From JACMLD01 sp039915085 (GTDB lineage: Bacteria > Bacteroidota > Bacteroidia > Chitinophagales > Chitinophagaceae): a stretch of DNA of 32,888 bases. A model generated the notes under the pieces. It ran no database searches. It worked only from the letters and a program-made list of their open reading frames with translations, and had not been told where the DNA came from. Numbering within the stretch: position 1 is the first letter of the stretch; every line of letters begins with the position of its first letter. Position numbers and translations under genes: made by a program. This document shows, in pieces, positions 26,486 to 32,888 of the stretch. The stretch covers positions 1 to 32,888 of the forward strand of contig JBDSOC010000012.1 in NCBI GenBank assembly GCA_039915085.1. The letters are read 5' to 3'.

Positions 26486-26604
26486 GATGTCTGATATACT
26501 CCATCCGGAACCGTTTCGAAATAATGGATATATTTTAATTAAAATCTCCTGTGTCTGTATCAGGATTAGGCTTTAAAGACCCTTACATCATCAGATCAGA
26601 CATC
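26486..26604. repeat. Widely spaced 10-bp inverted repeat upstream of the serine hydrolase
   Basis: GATGTCTGAT (26486-26495) and its exact complement ATCAGACATC (26595-26604) are 99 nt apart, between the serine hydrolase start and the anti-sigma stop. It could be chance; no adjacent structure supports an operator. Confidence 0.25.
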
Positions 26605-26619
26605 ATCACCTCAGCACAT

Positions 26620-26991
26620 CTATTTAGTTTTCAAAGCCTGGTATTTAACTATCATCAGCCAGGTGGCTATTATGAGAGCCAGTATAATAATAACAGCGGC
26701 ATATACCCAGCGCTGCTGAAGCAATTTTCTTTTTTGTTTTCTATTCTTCTTTTGCTGTAATTTTTTATGAAGATCGCGGTTAAGCTGCTCTACAAAAAAA
26801 TTGATGTCTTTTTTATCTTTTACATTTTCCAGTCCTTCCAATGCATCATTCATAAAATCATTGTCAGCAAGCTGCATCTCTACCCGGTGCTTTTCATCTT
26901 CAGATAGTTTGCCTGCCAGGTAATCCATTAACTGCTGGTTATCTATCTCTTTACTGCTATTGGATAATATGTTCAGTAAGTCTTTATTCAT
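26620..26991 (-). CDS. Anti-sigma factor-like membrane protein
   Basis: A 123-residue protein with a soluble N-terminal region (1-75) holding a short MDYLAGKLSEDEKHRVEMQL segment resembling the zinc-free anti-sigma fold. A lysine-rich stretch (80-90) precedes one transmembrane helix (about 95-114). Its ATG (26991) overlaps the stop of the ECF sigma gene (ATGA), so the two are coupled. It probably holds the sigma factor at the membrane until a signal arrives. Only 9 residues follow the helix, so there is no large periplasmic sensor; a partner sensor or regulation by expression is likely. Function is inferred from context. Confidence 0.72.
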   Translation of the reverse strand: MNKDLLNILSNSSKEIDNQQLMDYLAGKLSEDEKHRVEMQLADNDFMNDALEGLENVKDKKDINFFVEQLNRDLHKKLQQKKNRKQKRKLLQQRWVYAAVIIILALIIATWLMIVKYQALKTK

Positions 26992-27560
26992 TGCTTTTTA
27001 ATAATACGCTCAACTACTATTTTTAAGTTTCGTTTACCATTCTGAATGTAGCTTTTTACCTGCATCATGCTATAACCTGTAGTCTCCGCAATCTGTGTGT
27101 ATGATTTTTTATCAAGGTAAAACAAAGTTACACATTGTTTCTGCTCATTATTTAATTCTTCAATGGCCAGTGACATAGCATCCAGCATTTTATCTTTATC
27201 AAGGTGTGCCGCTGCAGATAAGGGTTCATCTTCCACAGCCATGGTCTGCTCATTTAGCACAGCCGGTCTTTTACCCTGCCTGTCCCGCAGTTTCATCAGG
27301 CAATGATTTTTAGCCACCATGTAAATCCAGCTCTTGAAATATTCTACCTTGTATTTGTGCAATTCTGCTATCGCCTTTAGGAAAACCTGTTGTACACTGT
27401 CTTTTGCATCGTCTTCATTTTTAAGATATTTCATGCATACGCCCAATAACAGCATGGTATAACGCTGCAGCAATATGCCCAGCCACTGGTTGTCTTTATC
27501 TGCAGAAAATTTTTCCAGCAGTGCTGAGTCTGATATATGTTGATAGCGGTCTGTATTCAA
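26988..27560 (-). CDS. ECF-type RNA polymerase sigma factor
   Basis: A 190-residue sigma-70-family protein. Region 2 is YTMLLLGVCMKYLKNEDDAKDSVQQVFLKAI (about 34-64), followed by FKSWIYMVAKNHCLMKLRDR, the 2.4-like segment. Region 4 carries the helix-turn-helix ELNNEQKQCVTLFYLDKKSYTQIAETTGYSMMQVKSYIQNGKRNLK. The start is a TTG (27560); no ATG occurs between it and the upstream in-frame stop. It is followed by its anti-sigma-like gene with a 4-base overlap. No SusC/D pair or other target lies nearby, so its regulon is unknown. The 27,561-27,742 gap to the next gene must hold its promoter. Confidence 0.9.
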   Translation of the reverse strand: MNTDRYQHISDSALLEKFSADKDNQWLGILLQRYTMLLLGVCMKYLKNEDDAKDSVQQVFLKAIAELHKYKVEYFKSWIYMVAKNHCLMKLRDRQGKRPAVLNEQTMAVEDEPLSAAAHLDKDKMLDAMSLAIEELNNEQKQCVTLFYLDKKSYTQIAETTGYSMMQVKSYIQNGKRNLKIVVERIIKKQ

Positions 27561-27742
27561 ACGTGTAAGTTTCTGTTTGTTAGATGCAATTAAGAAGAAA
27601 TTTCACAAGCATCTGAAGGTTTTTGGAACAAAAAATCAGGTTATTATTCAATAACTACCCAAAGAATACAATAGTTTATGTAAAATCTGCATACTAACCT
27701 TAATATGGCCGGGTTTAGCGATGCCAGTTGGTATGATTATGC

Positions 27743-28117
27743 TCAACGTTTATCAAAAAAAAGCATTTTTACTGCCACTACTATTAATATAATGGCGAAT
27801 ATTTTTTTTACTGTCTCCTGTGGCAACGACAGTGCAATCTTGCTGCCCAGCCAGCCTCCCAATATAAAAGTAACAGACATTATACCCACTACCTTTATAT
27901 CAATAAACCCCTGCTTGTAATAATTCATTACGGCAAGTATACCAACAGGCAACAACAACAAACCAAGTGAAGTACCCTGCGCCTGCTGTTGCGTAAACCC
28001 AAGTACAAATACCAGTGCGGGCACTATTATGATACCTCCTCCAATTCCAATCATCCCGCTGAGAATACCCGCAGCCAGGCCAATAATTACCAGCAGCAGG
28101 ATGGTTTGCATGGTCAT
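27743..28117 (-). CDS. Half-size TauE/SafE-family membrane protein
   Basis: A 124-residue membrane protein with about four helices. The glycine-rich GMIGIGGGIIIVPALV (21-36) is typical of the first half of TauE/SafE anion exporters, which are usually about 250 residues with two such repeats. Here there is one repeat only, so a homodimer is expected. Family members move sulfite, sulfoacetate or other organic sulfur anions outward; the substrate here is unknown. Start ATG 28117 (or 28111). It begins 29 bp after the pyrophosphatase stop on the same strand, so the two may be cotranscribed. Confidence 0.78.
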   Translation of the reverse strand: MTMQTILLLVIIGLAAGILSGMIGIGGGIIIVPALVFVLGFTQQQAQGTSLGLLLLPVGILAVMNYYKQGFIDIKVVGIMSVTFILGGWLGSKIALSLPQETVKKIFAIILIVVAVKMLFFDKR

Positions 28118-28146
28118 AACAGACGGTTTACTGATTAATTGCCGGC

Positions 28147-28689
28147 TTATTTTTTAAAGTTTTCTTTATAGAAAGCCATAGCATCTTCAATTACTTTAAG
28201 TGCCTGGGTTTTATCTCCAAATTCTTCCACTATTACTGTTTTATTTTCAAGCTTTTTATATTCCTCAAAAAAATGACGCAACTCATCAAAAAAATGTTTG
28301 GGTAACTCTTCTATATTGTTATAATGATTAACAGTAGGGTCATTGACAGCCACCGCAATAATTTTATCATCTGCATCGCCGCCGTCTATCATCTGCATTA
28401 CGCCTACCACCCTGGCCTGCATCAGGCAAAGAGCCTGCACCGGCAGGGAAGTAAGGATTAAAATATCCAGTGGATCCTTATCATCTCCGTATGTCTGCGG
28501 AATAAATCCATAATTACATGGGTAATGAAAAGAGGAATAAATAATCCGATCCAGTTTCAGCATGCCGCTGTCTTTATCAATTTCATATTTACAACGGGAT
28601 CCCTGGGGTATTTCCACAACTGCGTTTACTATCCGGGGGGCATTTTCTCCGGCAGTAATGCCATGCCATGGATGTGATACTATATTCAT
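28147..28689 (-). CDS. ppa: Inorganic pyrophosphatase (family I, soluble)
   Basis: A 180-residue cytoplasmic enzyme, the typical prokaryotic family I length. It hydrolyses pyrophosphate and pulls biosynthetic reactions forward. Landmarks are VVEIPQGSRCKYEIDK (24-39), the YPCNYGFIPQTYGDD region (56-70), the signature DKDPLDI at 70-76 with metal-binding aspartates, and Asp102 and 105 in IDGGDADDKI. The start is ATG 28689. A TACGTTTG -7 box lies 21 bp upstream. A half-size TauE/SafE gene follows 29 bp downstream. Confidence 0.95.
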   Translation of the reverse strand: MNIVSHPWHGITAGENAPRIVNAVVEIPQGSRCKYEIDKDSGMLKLDRIIYSSFHYPCNYGFIPQTYGDDKDPLDILILTSLPVQALCLMQARVVGVMQMIDGGDADDKIIAVAVNDPTVNHYNNIEELPKHFFDELRHFFEEYKKLENKTVIVEEFGDKTQALKVIEDAMAFYKENFKK

Positions 28690-28709
28690 ATTTTATTATA
28701 TTAATCTTA

Positions 28710-28717
28710 CAAACGTA
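28710..28717 (-). promoter_or_regulatory. -7 box TACGTTTG upstream of ppa
   Basis: A perfect TAnnTTTG match on minus, 21 nt before ATG 28689. No clear -33 TTG at standard spacing. Confidence 0.5.
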
Positions 28718-28920
28718 CAAATGAATTACGGGAAATGGAATTGAATTATTTTGCACCTGTATTTGCAAATGTCATTTTCGGATCAGCAGGGAGAATTATC
28801 AAAAATGAGTGCTTCACCAACGTGTAAACCAGGAATGCATGAACGCTTTAAAAGTAAAACAGATGCAGCTGTTTTTATCGTACGCTTCCTGTCAGGAATA
28901 CTTCATGGTTCCTGAGTATA

Positions 28921-29925
28921 TTAAAATTCTTTGTCAATTTTAAACCCAAAAAGTTCTCCTTTTTTCCAGCGCTGATAGTCTTTCCTGTAATGTTTGCTGT
29001 TTCTTTCGGTAAGCGACGGCTCATCCAGTTCATTTAAATCGGGCTTACCCGCGTTTATCCACGCCGTGTACCAAAAATTGGCGGTAGCGGCTACAGCAGC
29101 ACGCAATTGCCTTTCCACCATTCCGTTTAATGCATCGTGGAAAGCTTTGGCATATTCATACGTGTGTACAGGATCATGGTATTTATTATATAAAATATTA
29201 CCTGCTGCATCTTTCATATAAATCTTACTGGTATCAAAACTGTCCTTCAGTTTCTTTTCTGTCAGCAATAAGGTATCTGCCAGCTTATGGCTTGCCATTA
29301 CAATACGCCAGACTTCTGATTGTATATCATTTATATAAACCGCATCACCAGTATAAAAATTATACTTACTGCCAAATTGTTCTGGCAGCTGTGATTCAAA
29401 AAAAGCATGAATGCCTTTCTGATCGGTAAACTGCCCGTTATGATTAAGTGAGGTATGCAGGGGCATATTAGCATCCCCGAGATAATGACCCAAATCTGCA
29501 GAAAGAAAAAGTATCTCTGCCTTTTTTTTATCCTGGAAAGCTTTTGTCAGCTTCTGTGTGATTTCCATCATGTACCAGGGCAGTATTCCATTTTTATCCA
29601 GGAATTTAGCATCGTATTTTGCTGTTGCATCTTTCATTGTCTGTGGCAGGTTGTCAGAGGGAGTAACCTGGAAAGATTCAATATCTATATAATGCCGGGG
29701 AAATTCTGCGCGGTCATTTATAGTATATTTTCTTACATCCGGAATTACAGATTCTTCCGTTATAAAATCGATGTGGTTATAATAAAATTGACGCATGCTA
29801 TCGGGCAATGCAAAAACAGCAGCGTGGTTGATATGCTGGTGCCCCCAGGTACCCCAGGACAAGAAAAAAAACGAACCAAATAGTAAACCGGTAATTAACA
29901 GCAGGGAGAATATTTTTTTTTTCAT
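28921..29925 (-). CDS. Secreted S1/P1-type nuclease / zinc-dependent phospholipase C-like
   Basis: A 334-residue exported protein. The signal peptide (1-23) is expected to be cut just before Trp24, leaving WGTWGH as the mature N-terminus, as in S1/P1 nucleases where the first residue and His6 bind zinc. Further ligands match: Asp63 (IPDVRKY), His78 (RHYID), His147/Asp151 (GHYLGD), His157 (PLH), His173 and Glu177 (IHAFFE), close to the usual three-zinc site. S1/P1 enzymes cleave single-stranded nucleic acids and 3'-nucleotides; the related PF00882 group cleaves phospholipids, so substrate is uncertain. The last ligand is Glu where Asp is typical. The start is ATG 29925. It likely acts outside the inner membrane. 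Confidence 0.82.
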   Translation of the reverse strand: MKKKIFSLLLITGLLFGSFFFLSWGTWGHQHINHAAVFALPDSMRQFYYNHIDFITEESVIPDVRKYTINDRAEFPRHYIDIESFQVTPSDNLPQTMKDATAKYDAKFLDKNGILPWYMMEITQKLTKAFQDKKKAEILFLSADLGHYLGDANMPLHTSLNHNGQFTDQKGIHAFFESQLPEQFGSKYNFYTGDAVYINDIQSEVWRIVMASHKLADTLLLTEKKLKDSFDTSKIYMKDAAGNILYNKYHDPVHTYEYAKAFHDALNGMVERQLRAAVAATANFWYTAWINAGKPDLNELDEPSLTERNSKHYRKDYQRWKKGELFGFKIDKEF

Positions 29926-29983
29926 TAATTATTTTTTGAACTATAATTTTAGCATAATACTATCAGCAACGGATGGTTAGAAG

Positions 29984-30379
29984 CTAGTGTATATCCTTCA
30001 AATCAATTAGCCATTCCCCTTTATATCTTACAATTTTAATGGTAGTCGTATCTTTTTTGTAAGAATTTGAAAAGACATAATTAAGTGAAGAATCGCTGGT
30101 TGGCTGGGTTGTAATAACAATAATATTAGCTTCCTTATGTCCCACTTTATCTTCCTGCCTCCATCCGCCGTAATCTGTTTTCCATTTATTCAGCAACATT
30201 TCATTTACTCCTGCAGAATCCTTATATAAATAGAAACTGGCTTTATCATAATTACCATCCAGTGATGCACGGATAAATTCGCGGGCCGCTTCCTGTGCAT
30301 CTGCAGCTTTTGTATAACTGGTATCATTGTTACAGGAAAGAACTGCTATCAGTGCAAAAACTACAATAATTTTTTTCAT
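29984..30379 (-). CDS. Small lipoprotein, DUF4878-like
   Basis: A 131-residue lipoprotein; signal MKKIIVVFALIAVLSC with lipid-attached Cys16. The rest follows the DUF4878 pattern: a helix (AQEAAREFIRASLDGNYDKASFYL), then beta strands (YVFSNSYKKDTTTIKIVRYKGEWLIDLKDIH) with WLIDL near the end. This cystatin-like/NTF2-like fold is common in Bacteroidota lipoproteins of unknown role. ATG 30379, with a full -33/-7 promoter upstream. Confidence 0.75.
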   Translation of the reverse strand: MKKIIVVFALIAVLSCNNDTSYTKAADAQEAAREFIRASLDGNYDKASFYLYKDSAGVNEMLLNKWKTDYGGWRQEDKVGHKEANIIVITTQPTSDSSLNYVFSNSYKKDTTTIKIVRYKGEWLIDLKDIH

Positions 30380-30395
30380 GTTTTTTATTTCAGTG

Positions 30396-30429
30396 CAAAA
30401 CTATTCAAAATAGGCGTTGGCCGGGCAAA
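30396..30429 (-). promoter_or_regulatory. -33 TTTG / -7 TAGTTTTG promoter of the small lipoprotein gene
   Basis: On minus, TTTG (30429-30426) and TAGTTTTG (30403-30396) are separated by 22 nt, in the Bacteroidota sigma range, about 17 nt upstream of ATG 30379. This is the only promoter in the window where I see both elements clearly. Confidence 0.6.
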
Positions 30430-30480
30430 CATTTTTACGTTAACAACTGCCTGTTCCAAAGTTGTATATGACCAAAAGGA

Positions 30481-30502
30481 AAGGCGCCTTTAACAGCGCC
30501 TT
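30481..30502 (-). terminator. Hairpin terminator downstream of phoH
   Basis: A 7-bp stem AAGGCGC / GCGCCTT with an 8-nt loop. On minus it is followed by TTCCTTTTGG and lies 24 bp after the phoH stop; on plus it is followed by GTTTTTA. It most likely ends the phoH transcript. Confidence 0.75.
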
Positions 30503-30525
30503 GTTTTTATAATTCCGGATTATTA

Positions 30526-31539
30526 TCATTGGTTTCCATCTTCTTTTACTTTTTCCTTTTCGTATGCCCTTATGATGGCTTTTACCAGGCGATGACGAAC
30601 CACATCTTCTTCATCTAATTTTATATGTGCAATACCATCTACGTTTTGCAGTATCCGCACAGCTTTTTCAAGGCCGCTGCGCTGGTTGCGGGGTAAATCC
30701 ACCTGCGTCATATCGCCGGTAATAATGGCTTTTGCGTTGGGACCGATACGGGTCAGAAACATCTTCAATTGCAGGTCTGTAGCATTCTGTGCTTCATCAA
30801 GTATAATAAAAGCATGATCAAGCGTACGGCCGCGCATGTAAGCCAGTGGCGCTATTTCTATAGTGCGCGTACTCATATAATAGCCCAGTTTGTCTGCAGG
30901 TATCATATCGTCCAGGGCATCATACAAAGGGCGCAAATAGGGGTCAATTTTTTCTTTCAAATCGCCGGGTAGAAAGCCAAGATTTTCACCAGCTTCTACC
31001 GCAGGACGTGTAAGAATGATTTTCTTTACCAGTTTATTTTTTAAAGCCCGGACCGCCAGCGCCACAGCTGTATATGTTTTACCCGTACCAGCTGGTCCTA
31101 TTGCAAAAAGGATATCATTTTTATCAATACCTGCCACCATGTGTTTCTGGTTGGAAGTTCTGGCACGGACCGTTTTACCGTGCGGACCAAATACCAGTAT
31201 ATCATTGGGATTGCGGTCAATAAAATTGTCAACCACTTCAGCGTCATCTCCACCCAGGATTTGCTCAAAATAATTTTCACTCATATGGCCATTCCTTTCC
31301 AGGTACTGAACAATGAGATCAATTTTTTCTTTGGCATTTTCTACCTGTTCCGGCGACCCACTGAGCTTCACCTGTGTGCCGCGGCTTAAAACTTTTAATA
31401 AGGGAAATTTCTTTTTGAGGATATCCAGCTTACCGTTATTTACTCCAAAAAATTCAATCGGGTTCACTGATTCGAGGTTGATAATGGCTTCTGTCAATTC
31501 AGTTCGGTTTTTAAAGCTGACGCCCGGTACATTATTCAT
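30526..31539 (-). CDS. phoH: PhoH-family ATPase (YbeZ-like)
   Basis: A 337-residue cytoplasmic P-loop ATPase. The N-terminal region (about 25-85) is KH-like, common in YbeZ-type proteins. Walker A is GPAGTGKT (148-155), Walker B FIILDEAQ (244-251), and the sensor-like TGDMTQVDLPR is at 274-284. PhoH/YbeZ proteins are ATPases linked to RNA handling, with the YbeY endonuclease or ribosome maturation as the usual partner; ybeY is not in the window. The start is ATG 31539. A TATATTTG -7 box lies about 55 bp upstream and a terminator follows. Confidence 0.93.
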   Translation of the reverse strand: MNNVPGVSFKNRTELTEAIINLESVNPIEFFGVNNGKLDILKKKFPLLKVLSRGTQVKLSGSPEQVENAKEKIDLIVQYLERNGHMSENYFEQILGGDDAEVVDNFIDRNPNDILVFGPHGKTVRARTSNQKHMVAGIDKNDILFAIGPAGTGKTYTAVALAVRALKNKLVKKIILTRPAVEAGENLGFLPGDLKEKIDPYLRPLYDALDDMIPADKLGYYMSTRTIEIAPLAYMRGRTLDHAFIILDEAQNATDLQLKMFLTRIGPNAKAIITGDMTQVDLPRNQRSGLEKAVRILQNVDGIAHIKLDEEDVVRHRLVKAIIRAYEKEKVKEDGNQ

Positions 31540-31594
31540 GGGCGAAATCTTTTGTTAAAATAATGGTACAAATTAATATCGTATCCGCCTGTTT

Positions 31595-31602
31595 CAAATA
31601 TA
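31595..31602 (-). promoter_or_regulatory. -7 box TATATTTG upstream of phoH
   Basis: A perfect TAnnTTTG match on minus, about 55 nt before ATG 31539. No clear -33 TTG. Confidence 0.4.
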
Positions 31603-31803
31603 ATTCATGATAGGATATATTACCTAAAGTTAATTACTAACAAGATGTGGATAATTGAACAACCATATATGATTAGTTAAAAATATAAATTAATACCATG
31701 CTTGCTCAAACAACAAAAAAATGTTACAGATGTTCACTTATTTTTAAATTTTCCTTCATGGCAGCAAGATCAATTTTTACACGCCCGTCTGCTCCGGCAA
31801 CTG

Positions 31804-31811
31804 TACCTTTG
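31804..31811 (+). promoter_or_regulatory. -7 box TACCTTTG upstream of mqnE
   Basis: A perfect TAnnTTTG match on plus, 21 nt before ATG 31833. It gives the short leader usual in Bacteroidota. No -33 TTG at canonical spacing. Confidence 0.5.
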
Positions 31812-31832
31812 CGGCAATAAATACATTTAGCA

Positions 31833-32888
31833 ATGAGCAGTGCAATACAGGTAACTACACTTATAAAAAACACTGAAAGGCCACTACAGCAAATTGGAGA
31901 AAAGATACTGGCAGGCGAAAGAATAACGCCTGCTGAAGGCTTGTTGCTTTTTGAAAAAGGCAGCCTTTCCTATTTAGGTACGCTGGCTAATTATGTACGC
32001 GAAAAACTGCATGGCAATAAAACTTTTTTCAACCGCAATTTTCATATAGAACCTACCAATGTTTGCGTATTCTCCTGTGCATTCTGTGCGTATTCAAAAT
32101 TGTATGCACACCGCGAAGAAGGATGGGAACTGAGTACAGAACAAATGATGCATATTGTAAAAGGATACGATAACAAACCCATTACAGAAGTGCATATAGT
32201 TGGCGGCGTACATCCCAAATTAAACCTGGCTTTTTTTATTGATTTAATGAAACAGATAAAAGCCCATCGCCCGTTGCTGCACATAAAAGGCTATACAGCT
32301 GTTGAACTGGATTATATGTTCCGTAAAGCAAAAGTTTCTGCTGAAGAAGGAATGAAATTATTGCACGAAGCAGGTCTTGATTCACTGCCCGGCGGTGGTG
32401 CTGAAATTTTTCATCCTGATATACGCCAGCAGATATGTGCTGATAAAGTAGATGCTGACGGATGGCTGAACATACACCGTACCGCACATAAAATGGGTAT
32501 GCACAGCAATGCGACCATGCTGTATGGTCATATTGAAAAATTTGAACACCGTATTGACCACATGGAGCGTTTAAGGCAACTACAGGATGAAACAGGTGGT
32601 TTTAATACTTTTATTCCTTTAAAATTCAGAAACAGGGATAACGACATGAGCCATGTAGCAGAAAGCACCGTAACAGAAGACATGCGGTTGTATGCAGTAG
32701 CCAGGTTATACCTTGATAATTTTCCTCACCTGAAAGCCTACTGGCCGATGCTGGGCAGGCAAAATGCACAGTTGACTTTATCTTTCGGGGTAAATGATCT
32801 TGATGGCACCATCGATGATACAACAAAAATTTATTCGATGGCCGGCAGTGAAGAACAAACACCAGCTATGAGCACGGGGCAACTGGTA
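31833..32888 (+). CDS. mqnE: Aminofutalosine synthase MqnE, 3'-truncated by the window end
   Basis: 352 codons are present and the frame is still open at the window edge, so perhaps 20-40 residues are missing. It is a radical SAM protein: the [4Fe-4S]-binding CxxxCxxC is Cys78, Cys82, Cys85 in NVCVFSCAFCAY, preceded by FHIEPTN, which favours MqnE over the related MqnC. VHIVGGVHPKL, GGGAEIF, NATMLYGH, FIPLKFRN and FGVNDLDGTIDD are further family matches. The enzyme makes aminofutalosine from 3-[(1-carboxyvinyl)oxy]benzoate and S-adenosylmethionine in the futalosine route to menaquinone, the usual quinone of Bacteroidota. The start is ATG 31833, preceded by a -7 box. The rest of the pathway is not in the window. 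Confidence 0.92.
   Translation, partial: MSSAIQVTTLIKNTERPLQQIGEKILAGERITPAEGLLLFEKGSLSYLGTLANYVREKLHGNKTFFNRNFHIEPTNVCVFSCAFCAYSKLYAHREEGWELSTEQMMHIVKGYDNKPITEVHIVGGVHPKLNLAFFIDLMKQIKAHRPLLHIKGYTAVELDYMFRKAKVSAEEGMKLLHEAGLDSLPGGGAEIFHPDIRQQICADKVDADGWLNIHRTAHKMGMHSNATMLYGHIEKFEHRIDHMERLRQLQDETGGFNTFIPLKFRNRDNDMSHVAESTVTEDMRLYAVARLYLDNFPHLKAYWPMLGRQNAQLTLSFGVNDLDGTIDDTTKIYSMAGSEEQTPAMSTGQLV

Noticed and set aside
31646..31654. TGTGGATAA, a perfect complement of the DnaA box TTATCCACA
   Set aside because: A single 9-mer is expected by chance in about one of four windows of this size; there is no cluster of boxes and no dnaA, dnaN or similar gene, so an origin is not supported.
1..32888. Mobile elements, CRISPR arrays, tRNA or rRNA genes
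   Set aside because: I looked for transposase-like frames, regularly spaced direct repeats and tRNA-like cloverleaf ends and saw none; a tRNAscan or Infernal run could still find something short.

Overview
The window reads as chromosomal DNA of a Bacteroidota member, most likely family Chitinophagaceae; this is an inference from content, not from a marker gene. Supporting signs are a secreted protein with a type IX secretion (T9SS) C-terminal sorting domain, several TAnnTTTG -7 boxes of the Bacteroidota primary sigma factor with no clear Shine-Dalgarno sequences, the futalosine menaquinone gene mqnE, a Bacteroidota-type DnaE of about 1,200 residues, an ECF sigma/anti-sigma pair, and moderately AT-rich DNA. 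I see no rRNA, tRNA, CRISPR array, transposase or phage gene, so this looks like ordinary core and lineage-specific chromosome.

Layout. 1-6,829: a SemiSWEET sugar transporter, a small cupin, a large transglutaminase/DUF2126 (putative amidoligase) fusion on the minus strand, a divergent nucleoside-type MFS permease, and a secreted protein with two tandem DUF4242 domains. 6,863-9,041: a minus-strand block SLOG-like protein, DinB-like protein, group II truncated haemoglobin and DUF1801 protein, closely spaced and ending at a strong bidirectional terminator. 9,350-13,655: thioredoxin with its own terminator, and dnaE. 13,939-17,534: an NlpC/P60 lipoprotein on plus; on minus a GT87-like membrane glycosyltransferase translationally coupled to an FAD-dependent oxidoreductase. 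17,619-20,961: a secreted M1 metallopeptidase divergent from an orphan family-5 solute-binding lipoprotein, across a 46-bp gap with a palindrome at its centre. 21,194-24,496: the T9SS cargo protein, L-threonine aldolase and an Asp/Glu racemase-family protein. 24,497-27,560: a 438-bp non-coding gap with a hairpin, a serine hydrolase, and the anti-sigma/sigma pair. 27,743-32,888: a half-size TauE/SafE protein behind inorganic pyrophosphatase, an S1/P1-type nuclease, a small lipoprotein, PhoH, and a 3'-truncated mqnE running off the end.

How the genes relate: most are independent housekeeping or envelope genes. Likely cotranscribed units are SLOG-DinB-globin-DUF1801, GT87-FAD oxidoreductase, sigma-anti-sigma and ppa-TauE. 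I do not see a clearly new multi-gene defence or metabolic system. The parts most worth a second look are the solo amidoligase fusion, the SLOG/globin operon, the racemase lacking its first catalytic residue, and the structured non-coding stretch near 24,730. Several automatically chosen starts are probably wrong (long ORFs opening on TTG); I give the preferred start for each.
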